Origin: Brevibacillus sp. SYP-B805
GTDB taxonomy: Bacteria > Bacillota > Bacilli > Brevibacillales > Brevibacillaceae
Assembly: GCF_011059135.1 (NCBI RefSeq)
Contig: NZ_JAALGD010000006.1
Coordinates: forward strand, 153,742 to 217,741
DNA: 64,000 bases
Direction: 5' to 3'
Positions 7,548-15,902 of the stretch are shown here, piece by piece; the first letter of the stretch is position 1, and each line of letters begins with the position of its first letter. The position numbers were made by a program, and so were the translations under genes. Under the pieces are notes generated by a model. That model searched no databases, was not told the DNA's origin, and worked only from the letters and a program-made list of their open reading frames with translations.

Positions 7548-8101
7548 GCTTCGCGGTTGCCGCTGGGGCCAACGTTACGCCCCGGAAAATCACCGTCACT
7601 CAACACGCAATCGACGAGGCGGTGCGGGATTTCCGAGTCCCGCGCCAGACCGCCGAGGAGTGGGTCCGGTTGAACTTCCGCAAGGCCCGGTTCATCGCGA
7701 ACATCATATCGGGCGAGGGCAAGCCAACGCGCCTTTTCGGATATAACGGGATTGCCTTCGCGGTTGATCCGCATGAAGACTGTGTAATCACCGTTTACCC
7801 TGCGACGCCAAAAGCGTCTGTACGCGATAAGATTCACGAAATGGTCACCCGTGATCTCCGCAAGATCGAACGTAAGGAGTCGATACTTGAGCGTCGAATC
7901 GCGCTGACCAAGGCGGATCTCGACATCGAAAAAGCCGCGTTGCAACTCCGGCTGCTCCGCGCGAGAAGCCTGGCGACCAAACTCGCGTGCCAGGCGAGGA
8001 TCAACGCGATTAACGAATACTTTACGCAGCTTGACGCAGACCTGCTCGCGGTCAAAAACGAAAAGCGAGCGGTGGCGAAAACGGTGGTTGCGTATATGTG
8101 A
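7544..8101 (+). CDS. Phage protein with DUF4258-like N-terminus
   Basis: 185 residues coupled by ATGA to the previous gene. The N-terminal 85 residues (ITVTQHAIDEAVRDF, then FGYNGIAFAVDP and CVITVYP) resemble the small fold of DUF4258/RelE-like proteins. The C-terminal 100 residues are a long Lys/Arg/Leu-rich coiled coil. A toxin-like or RNA-binding fold is possible but no catalytic residues can be claimed. Confidence 0.65.
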   Translation: MSFAVAAGANVTPRKITVTQHAIDEAVRDFRVPRQTAEEWVRLNFRKARFIANIISGEGKPTRLFGYNGIAFAVDPHEDCVITVYPATPKASVRDKIHEMVTRDLRKIERKESILERRIALTKADLDIEKAALQLRLLRARSLATKLACQARINAINEYFTQLDADLLAVKNEKRAVAKTVVAYM

Positions 8102-8115
8102 AGGGAGGTTATCAG

Positions 8116-8271
8116 ATGGTAAGGGTTTTCTTAACTGTCGGTTGGGACGCGGAAGAGTTCCTCGTACCGTTGAAAATCGACTCGGCATCGCAGCACATCG
8201 CATCAATCAGAAGATGTGATCGACTGTTATCTGTCGGACATCGTACACGCGGCGATGTGGGGGTCTTGTAA
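8116..8271 (+). CDS. Small protein, possibly frameshifted
   Basis: 51 residues from an ATG behind AAGGGAGG. After about residue 30 the sequence becomes Arg-rich and unconvincing, while the +1 frame is open from about 8176 to a TAA at 8339-8341 and reads naturally (VIDCYLSDIVHAAMWGS, then VGKAVSALVETDRLAQG). A single-base change near 8190-8212, or a programmed shift, would give one protein of about 74 residues. Function unknown. Confidence 0.45.
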   Translation: MVRVFLTVGWDAEEFLVPLKIDSASQHIASIRRCDRLLSVGHRTRGDVGVL

Positions 8272-8450
8272 TCCCGGCGCTTCACGCGTCGGCAAGGCGG
8301 TGTCGGCGCTAGTTGAGACCGATCGACTCGCGCAGGGATAATCGGACGGTTGAGACGGATCAACCCGATGGCCCCGCTGATGCCGTCTCGCGGGCGCGGG
8401 AATGTCCGGCGCTCGAACGAAATCTATACGATAAGGAGCGATGTGAAACG

Positions 8451-9179
8451 ATGAGCATCCGCAACAAATTGAAGGAACGCGAAGAGGCACGCGACAAGGC
8501 GGCGCAAGGGGCTGGCGGAGGAATCAACGCAGGCCTGCCGGAAGGTGTCACGCGGTACGTCAAACTCGGCCAGGAACTCAAGGACGGGAAGACGTTCGTG
8601 CCCCTCGCGGAACCCGACATGTGGTTCTTCTACTACGTGCATGAGGACGGCCAATTCTCCCCGCGCGAAGTGTACGTACAGAAGCATACGTGCCTGCACA
8701 GCCCGCACGCCGCGCCAGCGTCGAAAGAGGAGTCGCCGGACCTGTTCGACCAGTACGTGAAGCCGAACGGCTCCGTATGCCTGTCGTGCCGCGCGAAGGC
8801 AAAACGGAAACTCTACTTCATGCTGCCGGTGTACGATCCGGAATACGGGACCTGGCGCGTGCTCGATTTGAAGGAGTTCCACGCGGGCAAACTGATCGAC
8901 GACTACGACAAGCTCGAGAAGGCCGCGAAAAAGTTTAACAAGGATTATACGTTGGTTGGAGATGCGGTAGTCATCCGTAAGACGGCGGACGGCAAGTCGT
9001 ACTCGATGGAGTCCGGGGAACTTGACGAGGCCACGCTTGAAGCCGCCCGCGCGTTCATCGGCAGCCCCGAGATCAATTACGAGGAGCTCGCGAACTTCCG
9101 CGACGAGGCCGACATCCGGGAGATCCTCGAAAAGGCAACGGACGGTCACGTTGACAAGTCGGTGCTGTTGAATTTCTAA
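8451..9179 (+). CDS. Probable phage single-stranded DNA-binding protein
   Basis: 242 residues from the ATG at 8451 (GGAG 14 bases upstream). A central zinc site is suggested by TCLHS and VCLSC about 25 residues apart, and the C-terminal third is acidic (ELDEATLEAARAF, DEADIREILEKA). A zinc-bearing OB-fold core with an acidic tail is the layout of T4 gp32-like proteins, and it sits among replication and recombination genes. The assignment rests on layout, not on a clear signature. Confidence 0.45.
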   Translation: MSIRNKLKEREEARDKAAQGAGGGINAGLPEGVTRYVKLGQELKDGKTFVPLAEPDMWFFYYVHEDGQFSPREVYVQKHTCLHSPHAAPASKEESPDLFDQYVKPNGSVCLSCRAKAKRKLYFMLPVYDPEYGTWRVLDLKEFHAGKLIDDYDKLEKAAKKFNKDYTLVGDAVVIRKTADGKSYSMESGELDEATLEAARAFIGSPEINYEELANFRDEADIREILEKATDGHVDKSVLLNF

Positions 9180-9197
9180 CGAAGAGGAGGCGGTTGA

Positions 9198-9353
9198 ATG
9201 GCGAAAATAATCGAGGTTCTCATCGCGGTAATTATGTTTAATTTACTCGCGGTGTTTATCTCCTTTATTACCGGATTAGATTACTCGCGCTCTATCGTTG
9301 CGGTGGTGGTCGGTTACCTCGCATCGGATTTCATAGATAAGATTACCGACTAA
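9198..9353 (+). CDS. Small two-helix membrane protein
   Basis: 51 residues after GAGGAGGCGGTTGA. Two hydrophobic helices are visible, about 4-25 (IIEVLIAVIMFNLLAVFISF) and 33-45 (VAVVVGYLAS), joined by a short polar loop. No signature is recognised. It is one of several tiny membrane proteins embedded in the DNA-metabolism operon. Confidence 0.6.
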   Translation: MAKIIEVLIAVIMFNLLAVFISFITGLDYSRSIVAVVVGYLASDFIDKITD

Positions 9354-9365
9354 GGAGGCGGTCTG

Positions 9366-9650
9366 GTGGCGCAAGCAATCCAACGAGAAAAGAAGCTGAC
9401 GCTCGCGATCAACGTGAACAAGGCGGAGGAACTGCCGCAGACGGCCGTATATATCGGAATGTTCCTCGACACGCTTGACGCCGAGGACGAATACGACATC
9501 GACCTCCACGTCGGGGTTAACGCGCCGAAAGAGGACGAGAAGCCGCCGATTGGGTTCGGGACGCATGCAAAGGGGTTCGAAGTGGTAAGCGACCTGGTAG
9601 AGATCGATCTTGACGACGAGGAGGAACCGGATGGCGAACCAATCGACTAA
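9366..9650 (+). CDS. Acidic phage protein, unknown
   Basis: 94 residues from a GTG behind AAGGAGGCGGTCT. The protein is strongly acidic, especially the last 20 residues (LVEIDLDDEEEPDGEPID). The TDA-like core (LTLAINVNKAEELPQTAVYI) is beta-rich. Its end overlaps the start of the nuclease-like gene by 20 bases. Function unknown; DNA mimicry is an idea only. Confidence 0.6.
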   Translation: MAQAIQREKKLTLAINVNKAEELPQTAVYIGMFLDTLDAEDEYDIDLHVGVNAPKEDEKPPIGFGTHAKGFEVVSDLVEIDLDDEEEPDGEPID

Positions 9651-10023
9651 TATCGGCGCCCATTCCGAGCTGGTCGCGGCGACCGCGCTGCTGGCGGCTG
9701 GCTACGAAGTGGCCCGGCCCCTCGCGGCAGAATCGTACGACCTGGCGGCGCGCGATCCGGTGACCGGCGAATGGGCCACGTACCAGGTCAAGACGGCGAG
9801 GTACCGGCCCGACCGGAACGCGTACGTGGTATACGCGACGCGAACGAATGGCGAGGCGTACACGCGCGATGACTGCGATTACCTTATCGGGGTGCTCGAC
9901 GACGCGGTGTACGTGATCGAGAACCGGGAGATCGGCGAGTATTGGGTCTCGCCGGACAATATCGACGCGAAGTGGCGGAAGTTGACCGTGGGGATTCGAA
10001 AAGAAACGAAGGAGGCGGTTTGA
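9631..10023 (+). CDS. PD-(D/E)XK family endonuclease-like protein
   Basis: 130 residues from the ATG at 9631 (GAGGAA upstream). It has the layout of the PDDEXK_5 family: Glu in the first helix (NIGAHSELVAATALLAAGY), Asp in YDLAARDP and a YQVKTARY strand bearing the Q-x-K catalytic element (about residues 49-56). Relatives include I-Ssp6803I-type homing endonucleases and small Holliday-junction or phage nucleases. A DNA-processing role next to the polymerase is plausible. Confidence 0.65.
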   Translation: MANQSTNIGAHSELVAATALLAAGYEVARPLAAESYDLAARDPVTGEWATYQVKTARYRPDRNAYVVYATRTNGEAYTRDDCDYLIGVLDDAVYVIENREIGEYWVSPDNIDAKWRKLTVGIRKETKEAV

Positions 10024-10577
10024 TGACTGCGTTCAAGGACGGCATTATCGTTCACGAAGGGAAGAAGTACCGGAAGGTTGATCGTGACGTACGGAATGGG
10101 GACATGGTTGTGGCAGTTGTCAAGAGCGGGGATGTAACAGTAGGCAACGTATATCAGGTACGAGAAGATTACATCGGCCTGTATTTCATCGATGACGGCG
10201 GCGATAGGCGCTGGTGTCCGATTGCATGGGGCCACGTTAAGCCTATCGAACCGGTAACCGCCGACCTCGCCGCGCTCGAATCCGAACTGGCCGCGACCAA
10301 AGCGAAACTCGAGGAACTCGAAAAGCAGTTGGCGGAGGCAAAACGCGATGATAACGCGGAAAAGTGGGCGAAGATCGGCCGCAAGCCTGGCGAGTTTAAG
10401 GTCGGGGATATCGTAAAGACTTTAGATGATGTCGGAGGTCATCCCGTTGGTACCATCGGAATCCTCGAATGGGACAACAGACTCGAAAAACTTCGTGTTA
10501 GAGCCAACGGAGAACTGTATTCCCACCAATACGAACTCGTCGCCCCCGTCGAGTCCGTCGTAAACCTGAAAGGGTGA
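10023..10577 (+). CDS. SH3-like/coiled-coil phage protein
   Basis: 184 residues, coupled by TGATG to the nuclease-like gene with AAGGAGGCGGTTT upstream. Two beta-barrel-like segments (about 1-75 with NGDMVVAVVKSGDVTVGNVY; about 125-178 with FKVGDIVKTLDD) flank a Leu/Glu/Lys coiled coil (about 80-112). The same architecture recurs at 20923-22086, so the two are likely homologous. Function unknown; the barrels suggest nucleic-acid or protein binding. Confidence 0.65.
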   Translation: MTAFKDGIIVHEGKKYRKVDRDVRNGDMVVAVVKSGDVTVGNVYQVREDYIGLYFIDDGGDRRWCPIAWGHVKPIEPVTADLAALESELAATKAKLEELEKQLAEAKRDDNAEKWAKIGRKPGEFKVGDIVKTLDDVGGHPVGTIGILEWDNRLEKLRVRANGELYSHQYELVAPVESVVNLKG

Positions 10578-10584
10578 CACAACA

Positions 10585-13437
10585 TTGGCTAACGCCACAA
10601 GGCCTAACGTCCAATTGCGTCTGAATCTCCGTTCGCCGACCGCAGAGGACACCGAAAAGAAAGCGCGGATAACGGAGGCCCAACGGAAGAAGGCGGCGGT
10701 CGAGGAAACGATCGAGCAGGCGTGGGAACGGATCGGCGCGTTGAAACTCACGGATAAGGAGCGCGAACTGTACAACGCGGCGAAGGAGGCGTTCTTCTCG
10801 GGCACGATAGGCAGGTGCTCGAGTAACGCCGGTAAGAAGCTGACGAAGGGCGAAGTGCTCTCGATGGGAGCCGCCGTCATGCGCCAACGTGACGAGGCTC
10901 TCCGTAAAGAGAGAATCGCCGAGACTTTGCGCACCAAGCCCGCAAACTATCACATTATCACGGACGACCGTGATCTTGCTCGAATGATGGACCGGCTGCG
11001 CGAGGAGGTGCGCCGCCAAAAAGATGACCCCTGGTTCCGGAAAGTGTTCCGCCTATTCAACGATACACACATCCGGCGCAAACTCCTCTCTCGCGGTATC
11101 GAAATCCCGTTGGTCCAATCGTTTACCGCGTGGGACACGGAAACCTCCGGACTCGACAAAATGATCGATCTTTCCGGCGGTTACTCGTTCTGGCTCCCGT
11201 TGCTCGACGAAGGTTATTACGTCGCCTACGGGCATTTGACGGGAGAGAAGCAGTGTACCCGATCGGTTGCGTTAGATGTGATCCGGGCGTTTATGGAGGA
11301 CGCCCGGCACATCAAAGCGTTCCACAACGCGGAGTTCGACTTGTCGATTTTGACCAATGATGGGTTTCGACCACGAGGTGTCCGGTACGACTCGAAGGAT
11401 GCGCAGTTCATCCTCTACGACCACGAGGAATCGTACTCGTTGAAACCGTTGGTCACGAAGTATAAGGCCGCGATTAAGTCGATGTTCGACGTGGAGTTCG
11501 ACGATTACACTTACGAGGATTTGTTCGGCGACTCCAATCCGATGCTCCACCCGATTGAGGTTGTCGGCATCTACGCGATCAAGGACGTTCATAAAGGTTG
11601 GTATCTGACGCGTTGGCAAATCGAAATGATGCTCGCGCACGACAACCTCTACCGGCCGTACTTCGAGATACGGCAGTACCTCCCTGAAGTGAACGTAACA
11701 ATCGAGCGTACCGGGTTCAACGTCAACCTGGTGAAGCTGGCGGCGCTCGGCGAGGAGTACCGTCCGGAACGCGACGAGGCGCGCCGGAAACTGTTCGAAG
11801 CGTACAAGATCGACGACGCGTTCCTCTACAAGATGTCGATGGCTCTCCGCGGCGAGAAGATCACGAGGTGGTGCGAGGAGCAACGAAAGCGCATCGAAAA
11901 ACGCCACGAAATGATCGAGCGCTGCAAACGAGAGCTCGCGACCACGAATCCGAAAACGAAGAAATACGCAGAGTTGAAGGAACGCTTGCGCCGGTACGAG
12001 TCCGAGGAGCTACCGGCGGCGATTCCGCAGAACGCACCGGACTTTATCCGCGAGTTCAAGCTGTCCTCTGATGATCACGTCGCGTACCTCGTCTACGATT
12101 ACCTGGGCATTCCGGACCGGACGAAAGAAATCGTCAAGGACAAGACGAAGGAACGCGCGGTGTCATCCGACGTTTTGCAGGCATACGCGGAAGACGAACC
12201 GGGGCTCGCGCCGCTGGCCGAGTATTCGAAGTACGAGAAGCTTATCGGGACGTATATCGAAAAGATCCCGGATGCGATTGACGTGGACGGCCGCCTTCAT
12301 ACGCAGCTCCGAACAGTTTCGACCGGTCGTTACGGGTCCAGCGGCTATAAGGGCAAGCCGAACAAGATTAAGCCCGCATATGTAACAGACGAGAATTACC
12401 TCACTGTAATGAAGATGCTCGTCGAGTGCGAGGAGCGCGTGAGCAAGGGGACCAACGTTCAAAACATCCCGTCGCGTAACGAAGAGGGGCTGCGCGTCCG
12501 GATGACGTTCGAACCGACACCCGGTTATACGTTCTTGGGCAGCGACCTCTCCTCGATTGAACCGCGTATCCAAGCGCATCGAATGGCGTCCGAGTTCGGC
12601 GACGAGATTTTCGCGGAGATGTATCGGAAAGGACTCGACCCGTACGTAGAATTCGCGGCCATTCTGTTCGAGGTGTCGCGGGAACTGTGCGAAGAGAAGG
12701 CGTACAAGGCCGGAATTGCTGCGGTTCCCTACCGCAAGCTGATGAAGGATATGTTTCTCGCGGAGGGGTACGGTCAGGCCGTTGAACAATTCGTGAAAAC
12801 GGCCGTCAAGCGAGGCGTGTCCGAGGAGGCCGCGAAACGGGCTTACGCGAAGTTTGACGAGGTACTCCCGGGATTCAAACGCATGGTTGAGACAACGTTC
12901 GAACACCTGCGGAAGCACGGATGGGTCGCGACTTTATGGGGTCAGAAACGGAGGTTCCCGCAATATGTAGCGCAATGGAAACGGCTCTGCGCGTTGATGA
13001 AAAAGGCGGGGATCAATGGCAAGAACGACCCGGACCTCGGGAAAAAGTCTCGCCGACTCAGCCGCGATGAATGTACCGAGTTCTGGCAGCTTATTCGTGA
13101 AACGGGTCGCGCCGAACGTCAGGCGTTTAACCATACGATCCAGGGCACGGGCGCTAACATTCTGCAACTCTGCATGATCCGAGCGTATTACGAGTGCGTT
13201 TTGGCACGCGGTTGGGAGTTCAACTTGACGCTACACGACGAGTTGAAGTTCAGCGTGCCCAACGATCAGATGACACCGGAGGCTACCGCGCTACTGGACG
13301 ACATTATGACGAACACGGTGGATCTGCTTGTTCCATTGGCGTGTGACACCGTAATCGAACCGTGCTGGATGCGCGAAGTAAAACCGGAGGACTGGTTCAA
13401 TACCGAAGAGGAGGACGATGCCTTATCTCTCAATTAG
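10585..13437 (+). CDS. Family A DNA polymerase with 3'-5' exonuclease
   Basis: 950 residues from a TTG behind AAAGGGTGA. The exonuclease domain (about 175-340) has AWDTETSGLD, AFHNAEFDLS and a late IKDVHKGWY element. Polymerase motif A is SDLSSIEPR (usually DYSQIELR), motif B is YRKLMKDMFLAEGYG and motif C is LTLHDELKF. The first 130 residues are a helical, charged extension. It is the phage replicative polymerase. The Pro in motif A and the extra residues in motif B are departures from the textbook sequence, but the metal-binding Asp, Glu and Lys are kept. Confidence 0.93.
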   Translation: MANATRPNVQLRLNLRSPTAEDTEKKARITEAQRKKAAVEETIEQAWERIGALKLTDKERELYNAAKEAFFSGTIGRCSSNAGKKLTKGEVLSMGAAVMRQRDEALRKERIAETLRTKPANYHIITDDRDLARMMDRLREEVRRQKDDPWFRKVFRLFNDTHIRRKLLSRGIEIPLVQSFTAWDTETSGLDKMIDLSGGYSFWLPLLDEGYYVAYGHLTGEKQCTRSVALDVIRAFMEDARHIKAFHNAEFDLSILTNDGFRPRGVRYDSKDAQFILYDHEESYSLKPLVTKYKAAIKSMFDVEFDDYTYEDLFGDSNPMLHPIEVVGIYAIKDVHKGWYLTRWQIEMMLAHDNLYRPYFEIRQYLPEVNVTIERTGFNVNLVKLAALGEEYRPERDEARRKLFEAYKIDDAFLYKMSMALRGEKITRWCEEQRKRIEKRHEMIERCKRELATTNPKTKKYAELKERLRRYESEELPAAIPQNAPDFIREFKLSSDDHVAYLVYDYLGIPDRTKEIVKDKTKERAVSSDVLQAYAEDEPGLAPLAEYSKYEKLIGTYIEKIPDAIDVDGRLHTQLRTVSTGRYGSSGYKGKPNKIKPAYVTDENYLTVMKMLVECEERVSKGTNVQNIPSRNEEGLRVRMTFEPTPGYTFLGSDLSSIEPRIQAHRMASEFGDEIFAEMYRKGLDPYVEFAAILFEVSRELCEEKAYKAGIAAVPYRKLMKDMFLAEGYGQAVEQFVKTAVKRGVSEEAAKRAYAKFDEVLPGFKRMVETTFEHLRKHGWVATLWGQKRRFPQYVAQWKRLCALMKKAGINGKNDPDLGKKSRRLSRDECTEFWQLIRETGRAERQAFNHTIQGTGANILQLCMIRAYYECVLARGWEFNLTLHDELKFSVPNDQMTPEATALLDDIMTNTVDLLVPLACDTVIEPCWMREVKPEDWFNTEEEDDALSLN

Positions 13438-13454
13438 CGGAAGATTTCAAAGCG

Positions 13455-14405
13455 ATGCTCGACCGGTATCATTCCGCGCCCGAAGTTTGGGACGACCAAC
13501 TTGACGCGTTGATCCATGAACAGCAAGCGAAAATTCTGCGGACCCGCCGTTTCTTCGATTTCAAATCGCAACCGTACTTTTCCCCGTCGAGCGCTAACGC
13601 GTGCAAACGCGAGCTATACGAAAAGTTGCGCGGCGCGAAGAAGGACGTACAGATCCGGCCGCCACATCAGGGCCGCTGGACCCGGTTGGGCACCGCGATC
13701 GGCGCGATGATCCAGCGCGACCTCCTGTTCATCGAAAAGCATTACGAGAAGATGTTCGGGGAGGTCCCGCCATTCACCGTTGAGCGCACGCCGGAAGGCT
13801 ACCCGGCCTGGGAGGATTTCGCCACGCGCCTCCACGTCGTTGAACACGGAGGCCACCGGTTCGCCCTCTACGGCAAGCCTGACGGAATCCTGCGCTACAA
13901 GGACGGTCGACGCGTAGGTCTGGAACTGAAGAGCAAGCAGACAACAGCCGGCAAGACCGGATCGATGCGTGAGGCCGAAGGCAAGCACGTTGTGCAAACG
14001 GTGGTGTATACGGAAATGTACGCGCCACTCGACGATTACCTCATCGTCTACGTCAACGCCGCGAAAAAGGATTGGGCGATGACCGAGGAGGAGTACGCGA
14101 AGAACCCGGATTTGGTCGCGTTCCATATCACGGTAACGGACGACGACCGCGCCGCGCTCCTCGACGAATTGGCGAGCGTGGTGCAAGCGGTGAAAGACGG
14201 GACGCCGCCACCGTTGGAACTCGACAAGTGGACCTTTAATAACTATAAGACCGCGTGCGCCCTCTCGTTGTCTGACGAGGAGTACGCGGAGATTCAACGG
14301 CAGGCGCGCGCGATGATGCGGTCGAGGCTTCCGGAGTGGAAGAAGGCGCAATTTTGGGAAGCGTACGAGTTTATTAAAGCGGTGCGCGAAAGGGGCGTTG
14401 CGTAG
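13455..14405 (+). CDS. Cas4/RecB-like PD-(D/E)XK exonuclease
   Basis: 316 residues from the ATG at 13455. It contains FSPSSANACKRELYEKL near the N-terminus, LYGKPDGILRYKDGRRVGLELKSKQ in two parts (Asp and Glu-x-Lys of the PD-(D/E)XK core) and HVVQTVVYTEMY (the RecB-type QxxxY element). Such phage proteins act as exonucleases in recombination or replication. The ribosome site GAGGAGG at 13408-13414 fits better with an in-frame ATC at 13425, which would add ISQLAEDFKA; the true start is uncertain. Confidence 0.8.
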   Translation: MLDRYHSAPEVWDDQLDALIHEQQAKILRTRRFFDFKSQPYFSPSSANACKRELYEKLRGAKKDVQIRPPHQGRWTRLGTAIGAMIQRDLLFIEKHYEKMFGEVPPFTVERTPEGYPAWEDFATRLHVVEHGGHRFALYGKPDGILRYKDGRRVGLELKSKQTTAGKTGSMREAEGKHVVQTVVYTEMYAPLDDYLIVYVNAAKKDWAMTEEEYAKNPDLVAFHITVTDDDRAALLDELASVVQAVKDGTPPPLELDKWTFNNYKTACALSLSDEEYAEIQRQARAMMRSRLPEWKKAQFWEAYEFIKAVRERGVA

Positions 14406-14593
14406 TGGGATACATTCTCCGCGAAGTATACGAAAGTGATGGGGTAACCCCGAAACAGGATACACCGAATATGACTTATGGCGATTACGTTGGGAAAGTG
14501 GTGCGCCAATCTATGCGCCTGCGATTTGGCACGGAATCCTCCCGCCGCCCTCTCAACATTCATGCGGATGTTTCCCGAAGGTACGAACGGTGA
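14405..14593 (+). CDS. 62-residue basic protein, unknown
   Basis: GTG overlaps the previous stop (TAGTG) with AAAGGGGCG upstream. The sequence (YILREVYESDGVTPKQDTPN then YVGKVVRQSMRLRFG) has no family signature. It is kept because it fills the gap between two clear genes with a coupled start. Confidence 0.5.
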   Translation: MGYILREVYESDGVTPKQDTPNMTYGDYVGKVVRQSMRLRFGTESSRRPLNIHADVSRRYER

Positions 14594-14656
14594 CATGCCC
14601 AAACAGCGGTCCGTGTTATTGTACTGGCGCATGCATGGGACGGGAGGTGCCGGATA

Positions 14657-15187
14657 ATTTCGAGGGCTACAAAAAGTAAAGCGTTACGATATCTCGGCCT
14701 CGACCTTTCGTTATCCTCGCCAGGATTCGCGGTAATCGAGGTCGCCGACCGGAAGCCGCGCCTCATCACGACGGCGCACGTAAAAACGGGGTCTGACGAC
14801 CCTCAAGCGTTGCGTTACGAACTGATCGAGGCGTACACGCTCCTGTTCTTGCGCGAGCAGCTACGGGCGGGCCCGTTCGAGGCCATCGTGCGCGAGACGT
14901 GGCCGCCAGCGCGAGATTATCGGCAGAACGATAAGATTCACGGGGCGTGGTCGGCGGTCGATCGGGCGCTTTCACGATACGGATACGAGGTTAACGCAAA
15001 CCTAACGCCATCTAGCGTGAAGCGAACGGTGACCGGCAACGGCAAGGCGGAAAAAGCGGAGGTCGCCGCGGCGGTCCGGCGGTTGCTCGGGCTCACGGAA
15101 GATTACCGGTTCGCGACCGATGATGAAAGCGATGCATGCGCCGTGGTACTGGCGTACTTGATCGCGAATGATTTGATTGATCATTGA
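14657..15187 (+). CDS. RuvC-like Holliday junction resolvase (ATT start)
   Basis: 176 residues. The RNase H-fold motifs are LGLDLSLSSPGFAVIEV (catalytic Asp, about residues 13-29), RETWPPAR (Glu, about 80-87) and DDESDACAVVLAYL (Asp, near the C-terminus). Such enzymes cut branched DNA before packaging. The first in-frame ATG/GTG/TTG is a TTG at 14810, after the catalytic Asp, and a TGA at 14591 closes the frame upstream. The only start that fits GGGAGGTG at 14642-14649 is ATT at 14657 (or ATA at 14654). Confidence 0.75.
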   Translation: MSRATKSKALRYLGLDLSLSSPGFAVIEVADRKPRLITTAHVKTGSDDPQALRYELIEAYTLLFLREQLRAGPFEAIVRETWPPARDYRQNDKIHGAWSAVDRALSRYGYEVNANLTPSSVKRTVTGNGKAEKAEVAAAVRRLLGLTEDYRFATDDESDACAVVLAYLIANDLIDH

Positions 15188-15199
15188 GGAGGCGTTTTG

Positions 15200-15493
15200 A
15201 TGCTGGATTGCACGAAGATCAAAACATTTACTCCGATTATTCCTGCAGGTACGGGGCCAACCTTTACCAACGCTCACGAGGCTTTACTTGATATGATTCA
15301 CGATATGAACGAATCTTCTGGTGGTACTTTCTCCTTCGATGAAGAAAACAAGGTTGCGGCGTTTATGAATCACGTACTTTCCGTTTCAGATTGGATCGAC
15401 GGGACATATCCGATCTTTCCTGATTACGAACTCGAAGTAAAAACGATGCAAAAGTGGCAATTCGACCAAATGCCGGAATTCGACGGCTATTAA
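15200..15493 (+). CDS. Phage protein, unknown
   Basis: 97 residues from ATG at 15200 (or TTG at 15197) after GAGGAGGCG. The sequence is acidic and helical (AHEALLDMIHDMNESSGG, VAAFMNHVLSVSDWIDG). Codon use is more AT-rich than in the neighbours. No family is recognised. Confidence 0.6.
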   Translation: MLDCTKIKTFTPIIPAGTGPTFTNAHEALLDMIHDMNESSGGTFSFDEENKVAAFMNHVLSVSDWIDGTYPIFPDYELEVKTMQKWQFDQMPEFDGY

Positions 15494-15507
15494 AGGGAGG
15501 CGTTTTG

Positions 15508-15720
15508 ATGAAAGACTCCCTCGCGTTTGTTGTAGCGGTGATTCTCGCGGTAGCCATATGGTTCGCGACTGTCTCGTTAACAGCGTGGCTCGTCTCGATT
15601 TTGGTCGAGTTCCTGTTCGAAGTCGAGTTCGGGTTCTGGAAGGCGTTCGCCTCCGTTGTGCTTATCGACGTGTTCTCGAATCTCGTGTTCAGCGGAATGC
15701 CCCGCGTGACCAAACAGTGA
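15508..15720 (+). CDS. Small membrane protein
   Basis: 70 residues from the ATG at 15508 behind AAAGGGAGGCG. Two transmembrane helices are evident, about 4-30 (LAFVVAVILAVAIWFATVSL) and 40-62 (FWKAFASVVLIDVFSNLVF). The stop overlaps the next start (GTGA). Unknown role; it sits directly upstream of the ribonucleotide reductase pair. Confidence 0.65.
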   Translation: MKDSLAFVVAVILAVAIWFATVSLTAWLVSILVEFLFEVEFGFWKAFASVVLIDVFSNLVFSGMPRVTKQ

Positions 15721-15902
15721 CCCGTCACTTTGACGACTGGGATACGCCTTTTGAAACACGCCGCCTCCGTTATCTCCGGCAAGAGTTAGCGGAGGTCGAG
15801 CGGCAGATTGCGCGGCATGAGCGGAAATTGCGCGAGTTGAAAACGGAGAGAAACGAATTAGCGGAGGCAGTGAAAAGGAGCGATGAGATTGACGCTGATT
15901 GA
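15717..15902 (+). CDS. Small coiled-coil protein
   Basis: 61 residues from a GTG at 15717 that overlaps the previous stop. Residues 15-58 are a continuous Glu/Arg/Leu helix (LRYLRQELAEVERQIARHER onward), a coiled coil. It ends 20 bases inside the ribonucleotide reductase gene, so translation is probably coupled. A partner role with the enzyme is conjecture. Confidence 0.65.
   Translation: MTRHFDDWDTPFETRRLRYLRQELAEVERQIARHERKLRELKTERNELAEAVKRSDEIDAD

Noticed and set aside
8313..8450. 46-residue N-terminal extension of the ssDNA-binding candidate
   Set aside because: The ATG at 8451 has its own ribosome site and natural start (MSIRNKLKEREE); the extension overlaps the end of the preceding small gene.
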